Shown here: in pieces, positions 25,762 through 33,679 of the stretch | Layout: each line of letters begins with the position of its first letter | Numbering within the stretch: position 1 is the stretch's first letter | NCBI GenBank assembly: GCA_963753115.1 | Contig: CAVWBB010000029.1 | Location: 1 to 64,000 of the forward strand | Direction of reading: 5' to 3' | From: Bog-473 sp963753115 | Lineage (GTDB): Bacteria > Actinomycetota > Acidimicrobiia > Acidimicrobiales > RAAP-2 | DNA length: 64,000 nt | The notes under the pieces: model-generated | Databases searched by the model: none | What the model was told of the DNA's origin: nothing | What the model saw: the letters and a program-made list of their open reading frames with translations, nothing else | Program-made: the position numbers and the translations under genes

Positions 25762-27318
25762 TCAGCCCGGAGGTATGGACTGTGCGAAGTGGAAGACACC
25801 GTCCGGATCATGCTTCTGTTTCACCTGGCGGAGGCGGGGCAGATTCGCTCCGTAATAGGCCTCTTGCCAGTCGGCCAGCGTCGGATCGATGTAGTTCTGG
25901 TACGAGCCCTGCGTCGCGGGCGTGAACAGGTGGTGCAGGTGGTCGAGCCACGCCGACGCCGCCGATGTGGCGCGGGCGCCCGGAGGTGCCGCCGGGTACG
26001 TGATCGAGTACTGCGCACAGGCGACCGCATTGCGGTGGACGAACGCCGTCTCGCTCGCTGCGGTCCGATTGATCTGCCCTCCGTAGCCGTCGAACACGAC
26101 GCCGCCGCCTGCACCGGGCAGAGTCGCAGGCAGGTCCGACAGGGCGGACACGATCCCGCTGATGATTCCAGACGGCAGCGGGCCGCCGACGTACGAGGAC
26201 TTGGCCACGAATGGAGATGCGACGGGTGCGGCGCACTGGGCCACGGGCTTTCCCTCGCACCCTGCCTCGATCATGGTTGCCGTCAGGTAGTCCTCGGGCC
26301 CGACGAACCGGTAGATCGTGCCGTCCCCGACGGCTGCGGTCAGTGGGCTCAAGGCGGCCGCACACGCGGCCACCGATCCGACGAAGACGCCGGTGACCTT
26401 CACCAGCCCGCTCCCGACGCTGCCACTGCTGAACATCTGGCAGTTGGCCCAGAGCTGGTCGGGTGTTGTTGGGATCCACCCGAGCCAGGCGTCGAGCACG
26501 GACGCCGCCGCCCCCCACGGCCACTCCAGTGTGAAGAGTGTGATCGCCTCTGGGATCGGGTGGACCTGGAACCCGAACGAGGTCGCGATGCCGAAGTTCC
26601 CGCCACCCCCGCCGCGGCTGGCCCAGTAGAGGTCTTCGTCCTGCCCGGGCCCACACCGGCGCACCGTGCCATCGGCCGTGACGAGTTCGACCGTCGCCGT
26701 TTGGTCACATGTCAGCCCGTAGGCCCTGGAGAACACGCCGACCCCTCCTCCAAGGGCGAGCCCGGCGATACCGACGGTCGGGCAGGAGCCACCGGGCAGG
26801 AGGAGCCCCTGCGAAGCCAACTGGCTGTACACATTGATGAGGGTGGCGCCGGCCCCCACCGTGGCGAGCGAGTGGCCGTTGGCAGTGGCACCCCCGGTCG
26901 AGATGTCCTGCATCTGCGAGACGTCGACGACCAGGCCGGGACACGACGAGTAGCCGCCGTAGCTGTGGCCGCCGGAGTGGGCCGCCAGCCGAATGTCGTG
27001 CGCACGGGCAAAGGCGATGCACCGCTGGACGTCGCTCGCCGACCGGCATTGCGCGATCGCCGCCGCGTCCACCGTGTACACCGCGTTGTAGAGGTGTCCG
27101 GCCGCGGGGTAGCCGGCGTCACCGGGCCGTAACAAGGTGCCGCTGAGTGAACCGGCCAGTGCGTGCCAGTCCGGGGGTCCGGTGGGGGCGGTCGAGGTTG
27201 TGTCACTCGCTCCCTCACCGCTATCCGGACGTGGGCTCGAGCACGCCGTCACGACGCTGCCGGCAAGGAGGCCTGAGCCCGCGACCGCGGCACCTCGCAG
27301 GAACGAGCGGCGATCCAT
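25762..27318 (-). CDS. Tat-exported berberine-bridge-type FAD oxidoreductase
   Basis: 518 residues. The N-terminus MDRRSFLRGAAVAGSGLLAG is a twin-arginine signal followed by a lipobox-like SVVTACSS, suggesting a membrane-anchored extracytoplasmic enzyme. The FAD_binding_4 domain contains HSGGHSYGG (H118) and GGSCPTVGIAGLALGGG (C179), the two residues that attach FAD bicovalently in berberine-bridge and sugar-oxidase homologues. The C-terminal BBE segment YIDPTLADWQEAYYGANLPR ends in KHDPDGVFHF. Family members oxidise carbohydrates, alcohols or alkaloids with O2. It lies 134 bases upstream of the substrate-binding protein on the same strand, so a functional link is possible but unproven. Confidence 0.9.
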   Translation of the reverse strand: MDRRSFLRGAAVAGSGLLAGSVVTACSSPRPDSGEGASDTTSTAPTGPPDWHALAGSLSGTLLRPGDAGYPAAGHLYNAVYTVDAAAIAQCRSASDVQRCIAFARAHDIRLAAHSGGHSYGGYSSCPGLVVDVSQMQDISTGGATANGHSLATVGAGATLINVYSQLASQGLLLPGGSCPTVGIAGLALGGGVGVFSRAYGLTCDQTATVELVTADGTVRRCGPGQDEDLYWASRGGGGGNFGIATSFGFQVHPIPEAITLFTLEWPWGAAASVLDAWLGWIPTTPDQLWANCQMFSSGSVGSGLVKVTGVFVGSVAACAAALSPLTAAVGDGTIYRFVGPEDYLTATMIEAGCEGKPVAQCAAPVASPFVAKSSYVGGPLPSGIISGIVSALSDLPATLPGAGGGVVFDGYGGQINRTAASETAFVHRNAVACAQYSITYPAAPPGARATSAASAWLDHLHHLFTPATQGSYQNYIDPTLADWQEAYYGANLPRLRQVKQKHDPDGVFHFAQSIPPG

Positions 27319-27561
27319 CAGACCCTCCTGATCTCGGTGGTCCTGCGCGCCCTCCCCGCCATGTGCGCCGACGTTACGTCAGAGGAGATGCCGGCGAGGC
27401 CAATTGCCGGCGTCCCGCGGCCGCCGACATTGCGGCGACGGTTTGCGGGCCGCCGGTCCCCCGGTGCCCGCCACGAGCCGGGACGAGCTGAGAATTTTCC
27501 CTTTCGCGCGCCCGCCCGAAGCGCGAATGTATGGACCACCACGAGCTCGTTGGAGGTCACC

Positions 27562-28221
27562 ATGAACGCCAGCAACGAAACGTCGGCCGGGGCAACCCCT
27601 CAGGGTGTGATGGAGATGCACCTGGAGGTCATCGTGCTTCCCGTCTCGGACGTCGACCGGGCGAAACAGTTCTACGCGGATCTTGGGTGGAGGCTCGATG
27701 CGGACGTGTCCGCCGGTGATGTCCGCCTGGTTCAGTTCACCCCTCCGGGTTCTGGGTGTTCGATCCAGTTCGGCACGAAGCTCACGTCCGCTCCGCCGGG
27801 TTCGACTGAAAGTGTCTACCTCGTCGTCACCGACTTGGAAGCGACCCGGAAGGACCTGGTGGGCCGTGGTGTGCAGATGAGCGAGCTGTTCCATGAGGCG
27901 GCGCTCGGTGGCCGGTTCAACGAGTCCGATCGCGTCGTCGGAGCTTCGCAGGATCGCAGCAGCTATGGGTCGTTCGCCACGTTCACGGACCCGGACGGGA
28001 ACGGTTGGCTGCTGCAAGAGGTCACGACCCGGTTGCCTGGACGCGTCGATCCCTCGTCGACGTCCTATGCGTCGACGAGCGACCTGGCGGCCGCCCTTCG
28101 ACGGGCAGCAGCAGCACACGGGGAGCACGAGAAGCGGGTGGGCGAGGAAGACGCCAACTGGCCGGACTGGTACGCCGACTTCATGACGCGCGAGCGCGCC
28201 GGCGAAGAATTGCCGTCGTGA
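27562..28221 (+). CDS. VOC/glyoxalase-fold protein with C-terminal helical tail
   Basis: 219 residues; the ATG at 27562 follows TGGAGGTCACC. The VOC domain (residues about 15-165) starts MHLEVIVLPVSDVDRAKQFY and closes with FATFTDPDGNGWLLQEVTTR; the putative metal ligands are H19 and the Glu in LQEV. A roughly 50-residue tail (AALRRAAAAHGEHEKRVGEE then DANWPDWYADFMTRERAG) is the extra element found in a recognised actinobacterial/proteobacterial subgroup. It heads the plus-strand redox cluster, with the first SDR starting 49 bases after its stop. Confidence 0.88.
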   Translation: MNASNETSAGATPQGVMEMHLEVIVLPVSDVDRAKQFYADLGWRLDADVSAGDVRLVQFTPPGSGCSIQFGTKLTSAPPGSTESVYLVVTDLEATRKDLVGRGVQMSELFHEAALGGRFNESDRVVGASQDRSSYGSFATFTDPDGNGWLLQEVTTRLPGRVDPSSTSYASTSDLAAALRRAAAAHGEHEKRVGEEDANWPDWYADFMTRERAGEELPS

Positions 28222-28270
28222 ACGGTGCCAACGGACGCGGGCGTGACCGCGCGTGCCGGGGGAGCGCGCG

Positions 28271-29002
28271 GTGAGTGACGAGCCGCAACTCCGGGGTCAG
28301 ACCGTCGTCGTGATCGGCGGCAGCTCGGGCATCGGTCTCGAGACCGCACGTCTTGCTCGTGCCGAGGGGGCGCAGGCGATCCTGACGGCGCGCAATCGTG
28401 ACCGCCTCGAGCAGGTCGGCTCGGAGCTCGGTGCGGCTGTCTCGGCCTTCGACGCCACCGATTTCACGCAGCTCGGGAGGTTCTTCGATGAGCTGCCGGG
28501 ACCGGTCGACCACGTGCTGGTGACGGGTCCCGGCCCCTCCTATGCGCCGTTGGGGGAGTTCGACTTCGATGCGGCCCGCCGGGATGTCGACGCCCATCTC
28601 CTGTTGCACGTGTTTGTCGCCCAGAGGGCGGCCGGCACCGTGCGCCCGGGGGGAACGTTGATCTTCATGGGCGGCACGGGGGGCCGCCGGACCGCCCGAG
28701 GCCAATCGCTCCTTTCGGCGCTGACGGCCGCCCAGCCCGCCTTGACGAAGAGCCTGGCGCTCGAGATCGCCCCTGTCCGCGTCAATCTCATCGCTGCGGG
28801 GTTCGTGGACACGGGCCTGTCGGCCACGATCCTCGGGGACCAGCTGGATGCCCGCCGCGAGGAACTTCGCACGACCTTGCCGATCGGACGCGTCGTCGGC
28901 CCCGTCGACGTCGCGCGGCTGGCCGTGCACCTCATGACCAACACGGCGCTCACGGGCGCCACGTTCGACATCGACGGCGGCCAGCAACTCGTCGCGGGGT
29001 GA
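28271..29002 (+). CDS. Short-chain dehydrogenase/reductase lacking the catalytic tyrosine
   Basis: 243 residues from the GTG at 28271 (GGGGGAG upstream). The Rossmann start VVVIGGSSGIGLETARLARA binds NAD(P). At the active site the Tyr-x-x-x-Lys expected after GGTGGRRTARGQSLL is missing; the segment reads LLSALTAAQPALTKSLALE. The C-terminal NTALTGATFDIDGGQQLV is normal for SDRs. Related non-YxxxK SDRs exist, so the protein may bind cofactor and ligand without classical catalysis, or use another residue. It sits between a VOC protein and a flavoprotein on one strand. Confidence 0.85.
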   Translation: MSDEPQLRGQTVVVIGGSSGIGLETARLARAEGAQAILTARNRDRLEQVGSELGAAVSAFDATDFTQLGRFFDELPGPVDHVLVTGPGPSYAPLGEFDFDAARRDVDAHLLLHVFVAQRAAGTVRPGGTLIFMGGTGGRRTARGQSLLSALTAAQPALTKSLALEIAPVRVNLIAAGFVDTGLSATILGDQLDARREELRTTLPIGRVVGPVDVARLAVHLMTNTALTGATFDIDGGQQLVAG

Positions 29003-29150
29003 GCGCGGTGAGCGACGTGCGCCCCCCTTCATGCCAGCGGGGCCGACAACGCCTGGCTGACGAGCGACCCGGGGGACGGGGGATCGGCGGGTGCTTCACG
29101 GGGCCTGATGCGCGAATGTGTGTCCAGAACGAAAGACTCGGAGGTGGCAG

Positions 29151-30551
29151 GTGAGCGACAAGGACGCGGAGACCTACGATTACGACGTCATCCTCCTCGG
29201 CGGGGGTGCTCCGGGTGAGCACTGCGCCGCCGCGCTGGCCAGGGGCGGCCTCCGCGTGGCGGTGGTGGAGCGCGAGCTCGTCGGGGGCGAGTGCTCCTAC
29301 TGGGCGTGCATCCCGTCCAAGACGCTCTTGCGCCCCGGCGAGGCTGTCCAGGGTGCACGGGACGCGGCCGGGACGGCGGAGGTCAACGTCGGGGAGGCGC
29401 TGGCCTGGCGTGACTTCATGGTCTCCAACTGGTCCGACGCCAGGCAGGTGCGCTGGCTCAAGGACCAGCACATCGACCTGCTACGGGGGACGGGCCGCCT
29501 CGCCGGCGTGGGTGCGGTGGAGGTGGACGGCGTCCGCCACACCGGCCGGCACGTCGTCGTGGCCACCGGAGCCGATCCCTTCACCCCGCCCGTTCCCGGT
29601 CTGCGCGAGCTGGAGGGCGTCTGGGGCACCCGTGAGGCAACGAGCATGAAGGCCGTCCCCACCCGGCTCCTGGTTCTGGGGGGCGGACCGGCGGGCGTCG
29701 AGCTGTCCCAGGCGGTGCGACGTCTCGGCGGGGAAGTCGCCCTCGTCGAGGCTGCCGAGCGGGTCATCGCCCGTGAGCCGGCGGCGCTCGGCGAAGCGCT
29801 CGGTGAGGTGCTTCGTCGCGACGGGGTGGAGCTCCACCTCGGCGCGTCAGCGACGGAGGCAAGACGCGAGGGCGAGGAGTTCGTGCTGCAACTCGACGAC
29901 GGCAGCGAATTGCGCGGTGAGCGACTCCTCGTGTGCACGGGCCGGCGGCCGCGGGTGGAAGGCATCGGGCTGGAGTCGGTCGGCATCGCCGTGGACCCCA
30001 AGGGGATCCATGTCGACGAACATCTCAGCGCGGGTGAGCGACTGTGGGCGATCGGCGACGTCAACGGGATCTGGCCCCTCACCTACGTGGGTGAGTACCA
30101 GGGGGACGTCGTGGCGGACAACATCTTGGGTCATCCCAGGCCGGCCGACTACACGGCCGTCCCCCGCGTTGTGTTCACCGACCCCCAGGCGGCCGCCGTC
30201 GGCGTCCCGGATGATCGTCTGAGCGTCACCGTCCCGCTGGCAGACATCTCGAAGATGTCCACGTATACGCACGCCTACGCCGATTCGAATTCGTTCCTGA
30301 CGCTGCTCAGCGATGGGAAGACGTTGACGGGCGCGTACGCGCTCGGGCCAGAAGCCGGCGAATGGCTCCAGCAGGCGACGCTGGCGATACGCTCCCGGGT
30401 CCCTCTCGATGTCCTCCACGACACCATCCAGCCTTTCCCGAGCTTCTCGGAGGCGTTCGGCATCGCCCTCACGGCGTTGCACGGCGAGGTCACCTACGGG
30501 CCGGGCGCGACCGGCGCGTATGAGGTGCATGCCGGCAGCGGACCGAGGTAG
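29151..30551 (+). CDS. Class I pyridine nucleotide-disulfide oxidoreductase (dihydrolipoamide dehydrogenase/mercuric reductase-like)
   Basis: 466 residues from a GTG at 29151 (CGGAGG upstream). The FAD motif LGGGAPGEHCAAAL is near 16-29, the redox-active pair C48/C53 lies in GGECSYWACIPSKTLLRP, the NAD-binding VLGGGPAGVELSQAV is near 180, and the second FAD loop ERLWAIGDVNGIWPLTY follows. The C-terminal dimerisation domain contains LHDTIQPFPSFSEAF, with the usual His replaced by a Gln-Pro context. Redox chemistry through the CxxxxC disulfide is likely; the substrate (a low-molecular-weight thiol, disulfide or quinone) is unknown. It is central in the VOC-SDR-flavoprotein-isomerase-SDR run. 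Confidence 0.9.
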   Translation: MSDKDAETYDYDVILLGGGAPGEHCAAALARGGLRVAVVERELVGGECSYWACIPSKTLLRPGEAVQGARDAAGTAEVNVGEALAWRDFMVSNWSDARQVRWLKDQHIDLLRGTGRLAGVGAVEVDGVRHTGRHVVVATGADPFTPPVPGLRELEGVWGTREATSMKAVPTRLLVLGGGPAGVELSQAVRRLGGEVALVEAAERVIAREPAALGEALGEVLRRDGVELHLGASATEARREGEEFVLQLDDGSELRGERLLVCTGRRPRVEGIGLESVGIAVDPKGIHVDEHLSAGERLWAIGDVNGIWPLTYVGEYQGDVVADNILGHPRPADYTAVPRVVFTDPQAAAVGVPDDRLSVTVPLADISKMSTYTHAYADSNSFLTLLSDGKTLTGAYALGPEAGEWLQQATLAIRSRVPLDVLHDTIQPFPSFSEAFGIALTALHGEVTYGPGATGAYEVHAGSGPR

Positions 30552-30596
30552 TCCCCGCGGCCGCCGGCGCCGCAGCCCGACCAGGAGACACGAGCC

Positions 30597-30896
30597 ATGG
30601 AGTATCTCGTCGAGATGACCACGCACATTCCGGAGGGAACCGCGGAGGAGGAGGTCGACGACGTGCGCTCCCGCGAGGCGGCGCGGTCCAGTGAGCTGGC
30701 GGCGCAGGGGAGGCTCCTCCGGCTCTGGCGCCCTCCGCTGCAGCCCGGTGAATGGCGCACGCTGGGCCTCTTCGCTGCTGACGACGATGCGCAGCTCGAG
30801 AGCGTCCTGGCCTCCATGCCTCTCCGGGTCTGGCGCACCGACGAGGTGACCCCACTGGCACCGCATCCCAACGACCCGGGGCGCCGGCAAGGGTGA
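30597..30896 (+). CDS. Muconolactone delta-isomerase-like small protein
   Basis: 99 residues, MEYLVEMTTHIPEGTAEEEV then RSREAARSSELAAQGRLLRL and GEWRTLGLFAADDDAQLESV. This is the whole muconolactone isomerase (MIase) domain, a ferredoxin-like fold forming decamers in the beta-ketoadipate pathway. No other catechol-pathway gene is nearby, so a role in that pathway is not supported; MIase-like proteins also occur as accessory factors with dehydrogenases. The CAGGAGACACGAGCC ribosome region and 45-base gap from the flavoprotein gene indicate one operon. Confidence 0.82.
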   Translation: MEYLVEMTTHIPEGTAEEEVDDVRSREAARSSELAAQGRLLRLWRPPLQPGEWRTLGLFAADDDAQLESVLASMPLRVWRTDEVTPLAPHPNDPGRRQG

Positions 30897-31651
30897 CCGG
30901 CCGGGCTGCGAGAGCGAACGATGACGAAGGGATGACGGGGAGCGACCAGGAGCAGAAGGTCGCGATCGTCACCGGAGCCTCGCAGGGCATCGGTGCGGGC
31001 ATCGTCGCCGGCTATCGGCAGCAGGGTTGGGCGGTCGTCGCCAACGCGCGCGCCATGGAGCCCTCCGATGACGCGGACGTGCTCGTCGTCGACGGCGACA
31101 TCTCCCAGCAGGAAACGGCCGATCGCATCATCGCCGAGGCGCTCGGCCGCTTTGGGCGGATCGACACGCTGGTCAACAACGCCGGTCTCTACCTCTCGAA
31201 GCCCTTCGTCGACTACAGCGCCGCCGAGTACGACGACCTGGTCGGCGTCAATCTCACGGGATTCTTCACGATCACACAGCGCTGCGTGTCGGCGATGCTG
31301 CAGCGAGGGAACGGCCACATCGTGAACATCACGACGACGCTGGTTGACTTCGCCATGTCCGACGAGCCATCGGTGCTGGTCTCACTCACCAAGGGAGGCA
31401 TTGCCGCGGCGACGAGGTCCTTGGCGATCGAGCTGGCCTCTCGTGGCATAAGGGTCAATGCCGTCTCGCCGGGTGTGATCCAGACGCCGGTGCACGACCC
31501 GGCGAGCTATGCCGCCGCAGCCGCCCGCCACCCTCTGGGGCGAGTCGGCCAGGTGAGCGACATCGTGGAGGGGATCCTCTTCTTGGAGGCATCGCCCTTC
31601 ATCACCGGCGAGACGCTGCACATCGACGGGGGCAGGATCGCCGGTCATTGA
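30893..31651 (+). CDS. Second short-chain dehydrogenase/reductase lacking the catalytic tyrosine
   Basis: Up to 252 residues. The GTG at 30893 overlaps the stop of the isomerase gene (GTGA); the ATG at 30932 (MTGSDQEQKVAIVTGASQGI) is the alternative start nearer the conserved core. Glycine motif TGASQGIGAG, NNAGLYLSKPF and VNAVSPGVIQTPVH are standard SDR. The active-site stretch reads PSVLVSLTKGGIA, where the Tyr of YxxxK is replaced by Val while Lys remains. The end FITGETLHIDGGRIAGH is typical. Two non-YxxxK SDRs of different subgroups in one operon is unusual. Confidence 0.87.
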   Translation: MTGRAARANDDEGMTGSDQEQKVAIVTGASQGIGAGIVAGYRQQGWAVVANARAMEPSDDADVLVVDGDISQQETADRIIAEALGRFGRIDTLVNNAGLYLSKPFVDYSAAEYDDLVGVNLTGFFTITQRCVSAMLQRGNGHIVNITTTLVDFAMSDEPSVLVSLTKGGIAAATRSLAIELASRGIRVNAVSPGVIQTPVHDPASYAAAAARHPLGRVGQVSDIVEGILFLEASPFITGETLHIDGGRIAGH

Positions 31652-31689
31652 CGGCGACCGAGACGCGCCCTTTCCAGGGTGACGCCCGA

Positions 31690-31814
31690 GGGTCAGGCTG
31701 GGGCGACGTCGATGAGGTGCGCGACACGTAGGTCGCCATCTCGAAGCAGACGGTCTCCATCGCCGACCTGATGACCTCGGCGGTGACGAGATCGATCTCG
31801 ATGGTCTCGGACAT
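31690..31814 (-). pseudogene. N-terminal fragment of a hydantoinase B/acetone-carboxylase-type subunit
   Basis: From the ATG at 31814, with an AAGGGGAG site, the frame reads MSETIEIDLVTAEVIRSAM and ETVCFEMATYVSRTSS. This resembles the extreme N-terminus of HyuB-family proteins (xDPxTxEVIRxxLxxIxEEM). After about 35 residues similarity ends and the frame runs into the 3' end of the SDR gene. It looks like a deletion remnant with its original ribosome site still attached. The similarity is short, so the call is tentative. Confidence 0.4.
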
Positions 31815-32170
31815 GGCTCCCCTTCAGGTCGTTGCGCCGGTACTGGTGCTGACACAGTGGTCGGCGCCCCTCCTGTGCCGTCCCCCGGAGCGAAGGGTTC
31901 CCGAGCCGTCCCGCACGGCGACATGCCGGGACCCCGGAGGACGCTGGGGCGAACCAGTGCCACCGGTAGGCCACGGGTCTCGGAAGGCCAGGTCAGGCGG
32001 AGGGTGTCACGTGCCCCGGCCGAGGTCACCCGCCGCCCCGGCATGGTCCCGGACCCGTGGGTGCGACCCGGAGAAAGGTCGGGCGAACCCCGGAAAATCG
32101 GGAACCAATGGCTGGCAAGCACGGTTGAATGGAGTAACGGACGCCACCAGAGGGTGGCAAAGGAGTTGTT
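31815..32170. other. Spacer upstream of msrB
   Basis: About 350 bases without a supported gene. It should hold the msrBA promoter. Short overlapping frames here are Arg-rich and unconvincing. No riboswitch-like structure was recognised. Confidence 0.35.
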
Positions 32171-32644
32171 ATGACCGATCGTTACCGCAAGGACCCCGAC
32201 ACCATCGCCAAGCTCGACCCCAGGCAGTACGCCGTGACCCAGGAGGCCGCAACCGAGCCGGCCTTCGCCAACGAGTTCTGGGACAAGAAGGAGGCTGGCA
32301 TCTACGTCGACATCGTCTCGGGGGAGCCCCTGTTCGCGTCGCTCAAGAAGTTCGACAGCGGCTGCGGGTGGCCCAGCTTCACCATCCCGCTGGAGCCGGC
32401 AAATCTCGTCGAGAAGCAGGATGCGACCCTCGGCATGATCAGGACCGAGGTCCGCTCCGTCCACGGTGACAGCCACCTCGGCCATGTCTTCAATGACGGA
32501 CCCCCCGAGGAGGGCGGTCTGCGCTATTGCATCAACTCGGCTGCGCTGCGCTTCGTCCCCTATGAGGACCTCGAGGCCGAGGGTTACGGTGAGTACACGA
32601 AGCTCTTCGATGGAGGGGCGACCAAGGAGGAGGTGGCCAAGTGA
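32171..32644 (+). CDS. msrB: Peptide-methionine (R)-S-oxide reductase MsrB
   Basis: 157 residues. The catalytic cysteine C120 lies in GLRYCINSAALRF; HGDSHLGHVFNDGPPE and FDSGCGWPSF (C65, the likely resolving cysteine) complete the family. The Zn-binding CxxC pairs of some MsrB proteins are absent. It reduces the R-epimer of methionine sulfoxide in proteins using thioredoxin. An AAAGGAG site precedes the ATG. The last codons overlap the GTG of msrA (GTGA, 32641-32644), so both epimer-specific enzymes are made together. Confidence 0.95.
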   Translation: MTDRYRKDPDTIAKLDPRQYAVTQEAATEPAFANEFWDKKEAGIYVDIVSGEPLFASLKKFDSGCGWPSFTIPLEPANLVEKQDATLGMIRTEVRSVHGDSHLGHVFNDGPPEEGGLRYCINSAALRFVPYEDLEAEGYGEYTKLFDGGATKEEVAK

Positions 32645-33162
32645 GCGCCACGACAGAGAAGGCAATTCTGGCCGGCGGGTGCTTCTGGGGGATGCAGGAC
32701 CTCATCCGCAAGCGCCCCGGCGTGCTCGCAACCAGGGTCGGCTACACCGGTGGTGAGGTGGCCAACGCCACCTATCGCAACCATGGGAACCACGCCGAGG
32801 CGATCGAGATCGTCTTCGACCCGGAGGTGACCTCCTACCGTGAGATCCTGGAGTTCTTCTTCCAGATCCACGACCCGACGACGCGGAACCGCCAGGGCAA
32901 CGACATCGGCGCGAGCTACCGATCGGCGATCTTCTACGTCGACGACGAGCAGAAGCGTGTGGCCGAGGACACGATTGCCGACGTCGAGGCGTCGGGGTTG
33001 TGGCCGGGCAAGGTGGTGACCGAGGTCACCCCTGCGGGGCCGTTCTGGGAGGCCGAGCCTGAGCACCAGGACTACCTGGAGCACTATCCCAACGGGTACA
33101 CGTGCCACTTCCCCCGCCCGGGGTGGGTGCTGCCCCGACGGAGCGACGCCATCGCCGGGTAG
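32641..33162 (+). CDS. msrA: Peptide-methionine (S)-S-oxide reductase MsrA
   Basis: 173 residues with the catalytic AGGCFWGMQDL motif (C14), GYTGGEVANATYRNHGNHAE and the C-terminal PNGYTCHFPRP that carries a possible resolving cysteine (C155). It repairs the S-epimer of methionine sulfoxide. Translation is coupled to msrB through the GTGA overlap, and a strong hairpin follows 6 bases after the stop. Confidence 0.95.
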   Translation: MSATTEKAILAGGCFWGMQDLIRKRPGVLATRVGYTGGEVANATYRNHGNHAEAIEIVFDPEVTSYREILEFFFQIHDPTTRNRQGNDIGASYRSAIFYVDDEQKRVAEDTIADVEASGLWPGKVVTEVTPAGPFWEAEPEHQDYLEHYPNGYTCHFPRPGWVLPRRSDAIAG

Positions 33163-33168
33163 GGGAGC

Positions 33169-33195
33169 GACCCGCCGGCTCCTTGCCGGCGGGTC
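33169..33195 (+). terminator. Perfect 11-bp hairpin after msrBA
   Basis: GACCCGCCGGC-TCCTT-GCCGGCGGGTC is a perfect stem with a 5-base loop, starting 6 bases after the msrA stop. The downstream side lacks a U-run, as in many high-GC intrinsic terminators. Confidence 0.75.
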
Positions 33196-33262
33196 CGTCG
33201 CGCCGTGACCCCTTTCGCGCAGTGACTTCGGGGTCCTACACTTCGACGAGGAGCGCGTGAAC

Positions 33263-33607
33263 ATGGCCGACGAACGGATCAACCCGGCTGCTGAACCCAG
33301 CGGCGACGGCTGCGTCGAGTGTGACGCGGCCGGCGGGTGGTGGCTCCACCTGCGCCGCTGCGCTGCCTGCGGGCACATCGGCTGCTGCGACAGCTCGCCC
33401 AGCCAACACGCCAGCGCGCACGCCCGGCAGGTCGGCCACAGCATCGTCCGGAGTTTCGAACCGGGCGAGGACTGGTTCTGGGACTACGGGTCCGAGCAGT
33501 ACTACGAGGGCCCCGAGCTGGCGCCGCCGGAGCATCACCCGCTCAGCCAGCCCACGCCGGGTCCCGCCGGACGCGTCCCGGCGGACTGGCAACGACACCT
33601 CCACTGA
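33263..33607 (+). CDS. UBP-type zinc-finger protein
   Basis: 114 residues from the ATG at 33263 (GAGGAG 9 bases upstream; a GTG 6 bases earlier is possible). The Cys/His ligands of a UBP zinc finger are visible in order: GCVECDAAGGWWLHLRRCAA, CGHIGCCDSSPSQHASAHAR and HSIVRSFEPGEDWFWDYGSE. Bacterial members lack the deubiquitinase part, are common in actinobacteria, and have no settled role beyond binding small C-terminal peptides or proteins. It is the only domain in the protein. It lies between msrBA and the pirin gene. Confidence 0.88.
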   Translation: MADERINPAAEPSGDGCVECDAAGGWWLHLRRCAACGHIGCCDSSPSQHASAHARQVGHSIVRSFEPGEDWFWDYGSEQYYEGPELAPPEHHPLSQPTPGPAGRVPADWQRHLH

Positions 33608-33679
33608 GAACGCATATCCGCCAAGCAAGTGTGAACGGGACCGACCAGGACCGTTCGCCGACGTCAATGGGAGGTCCCC

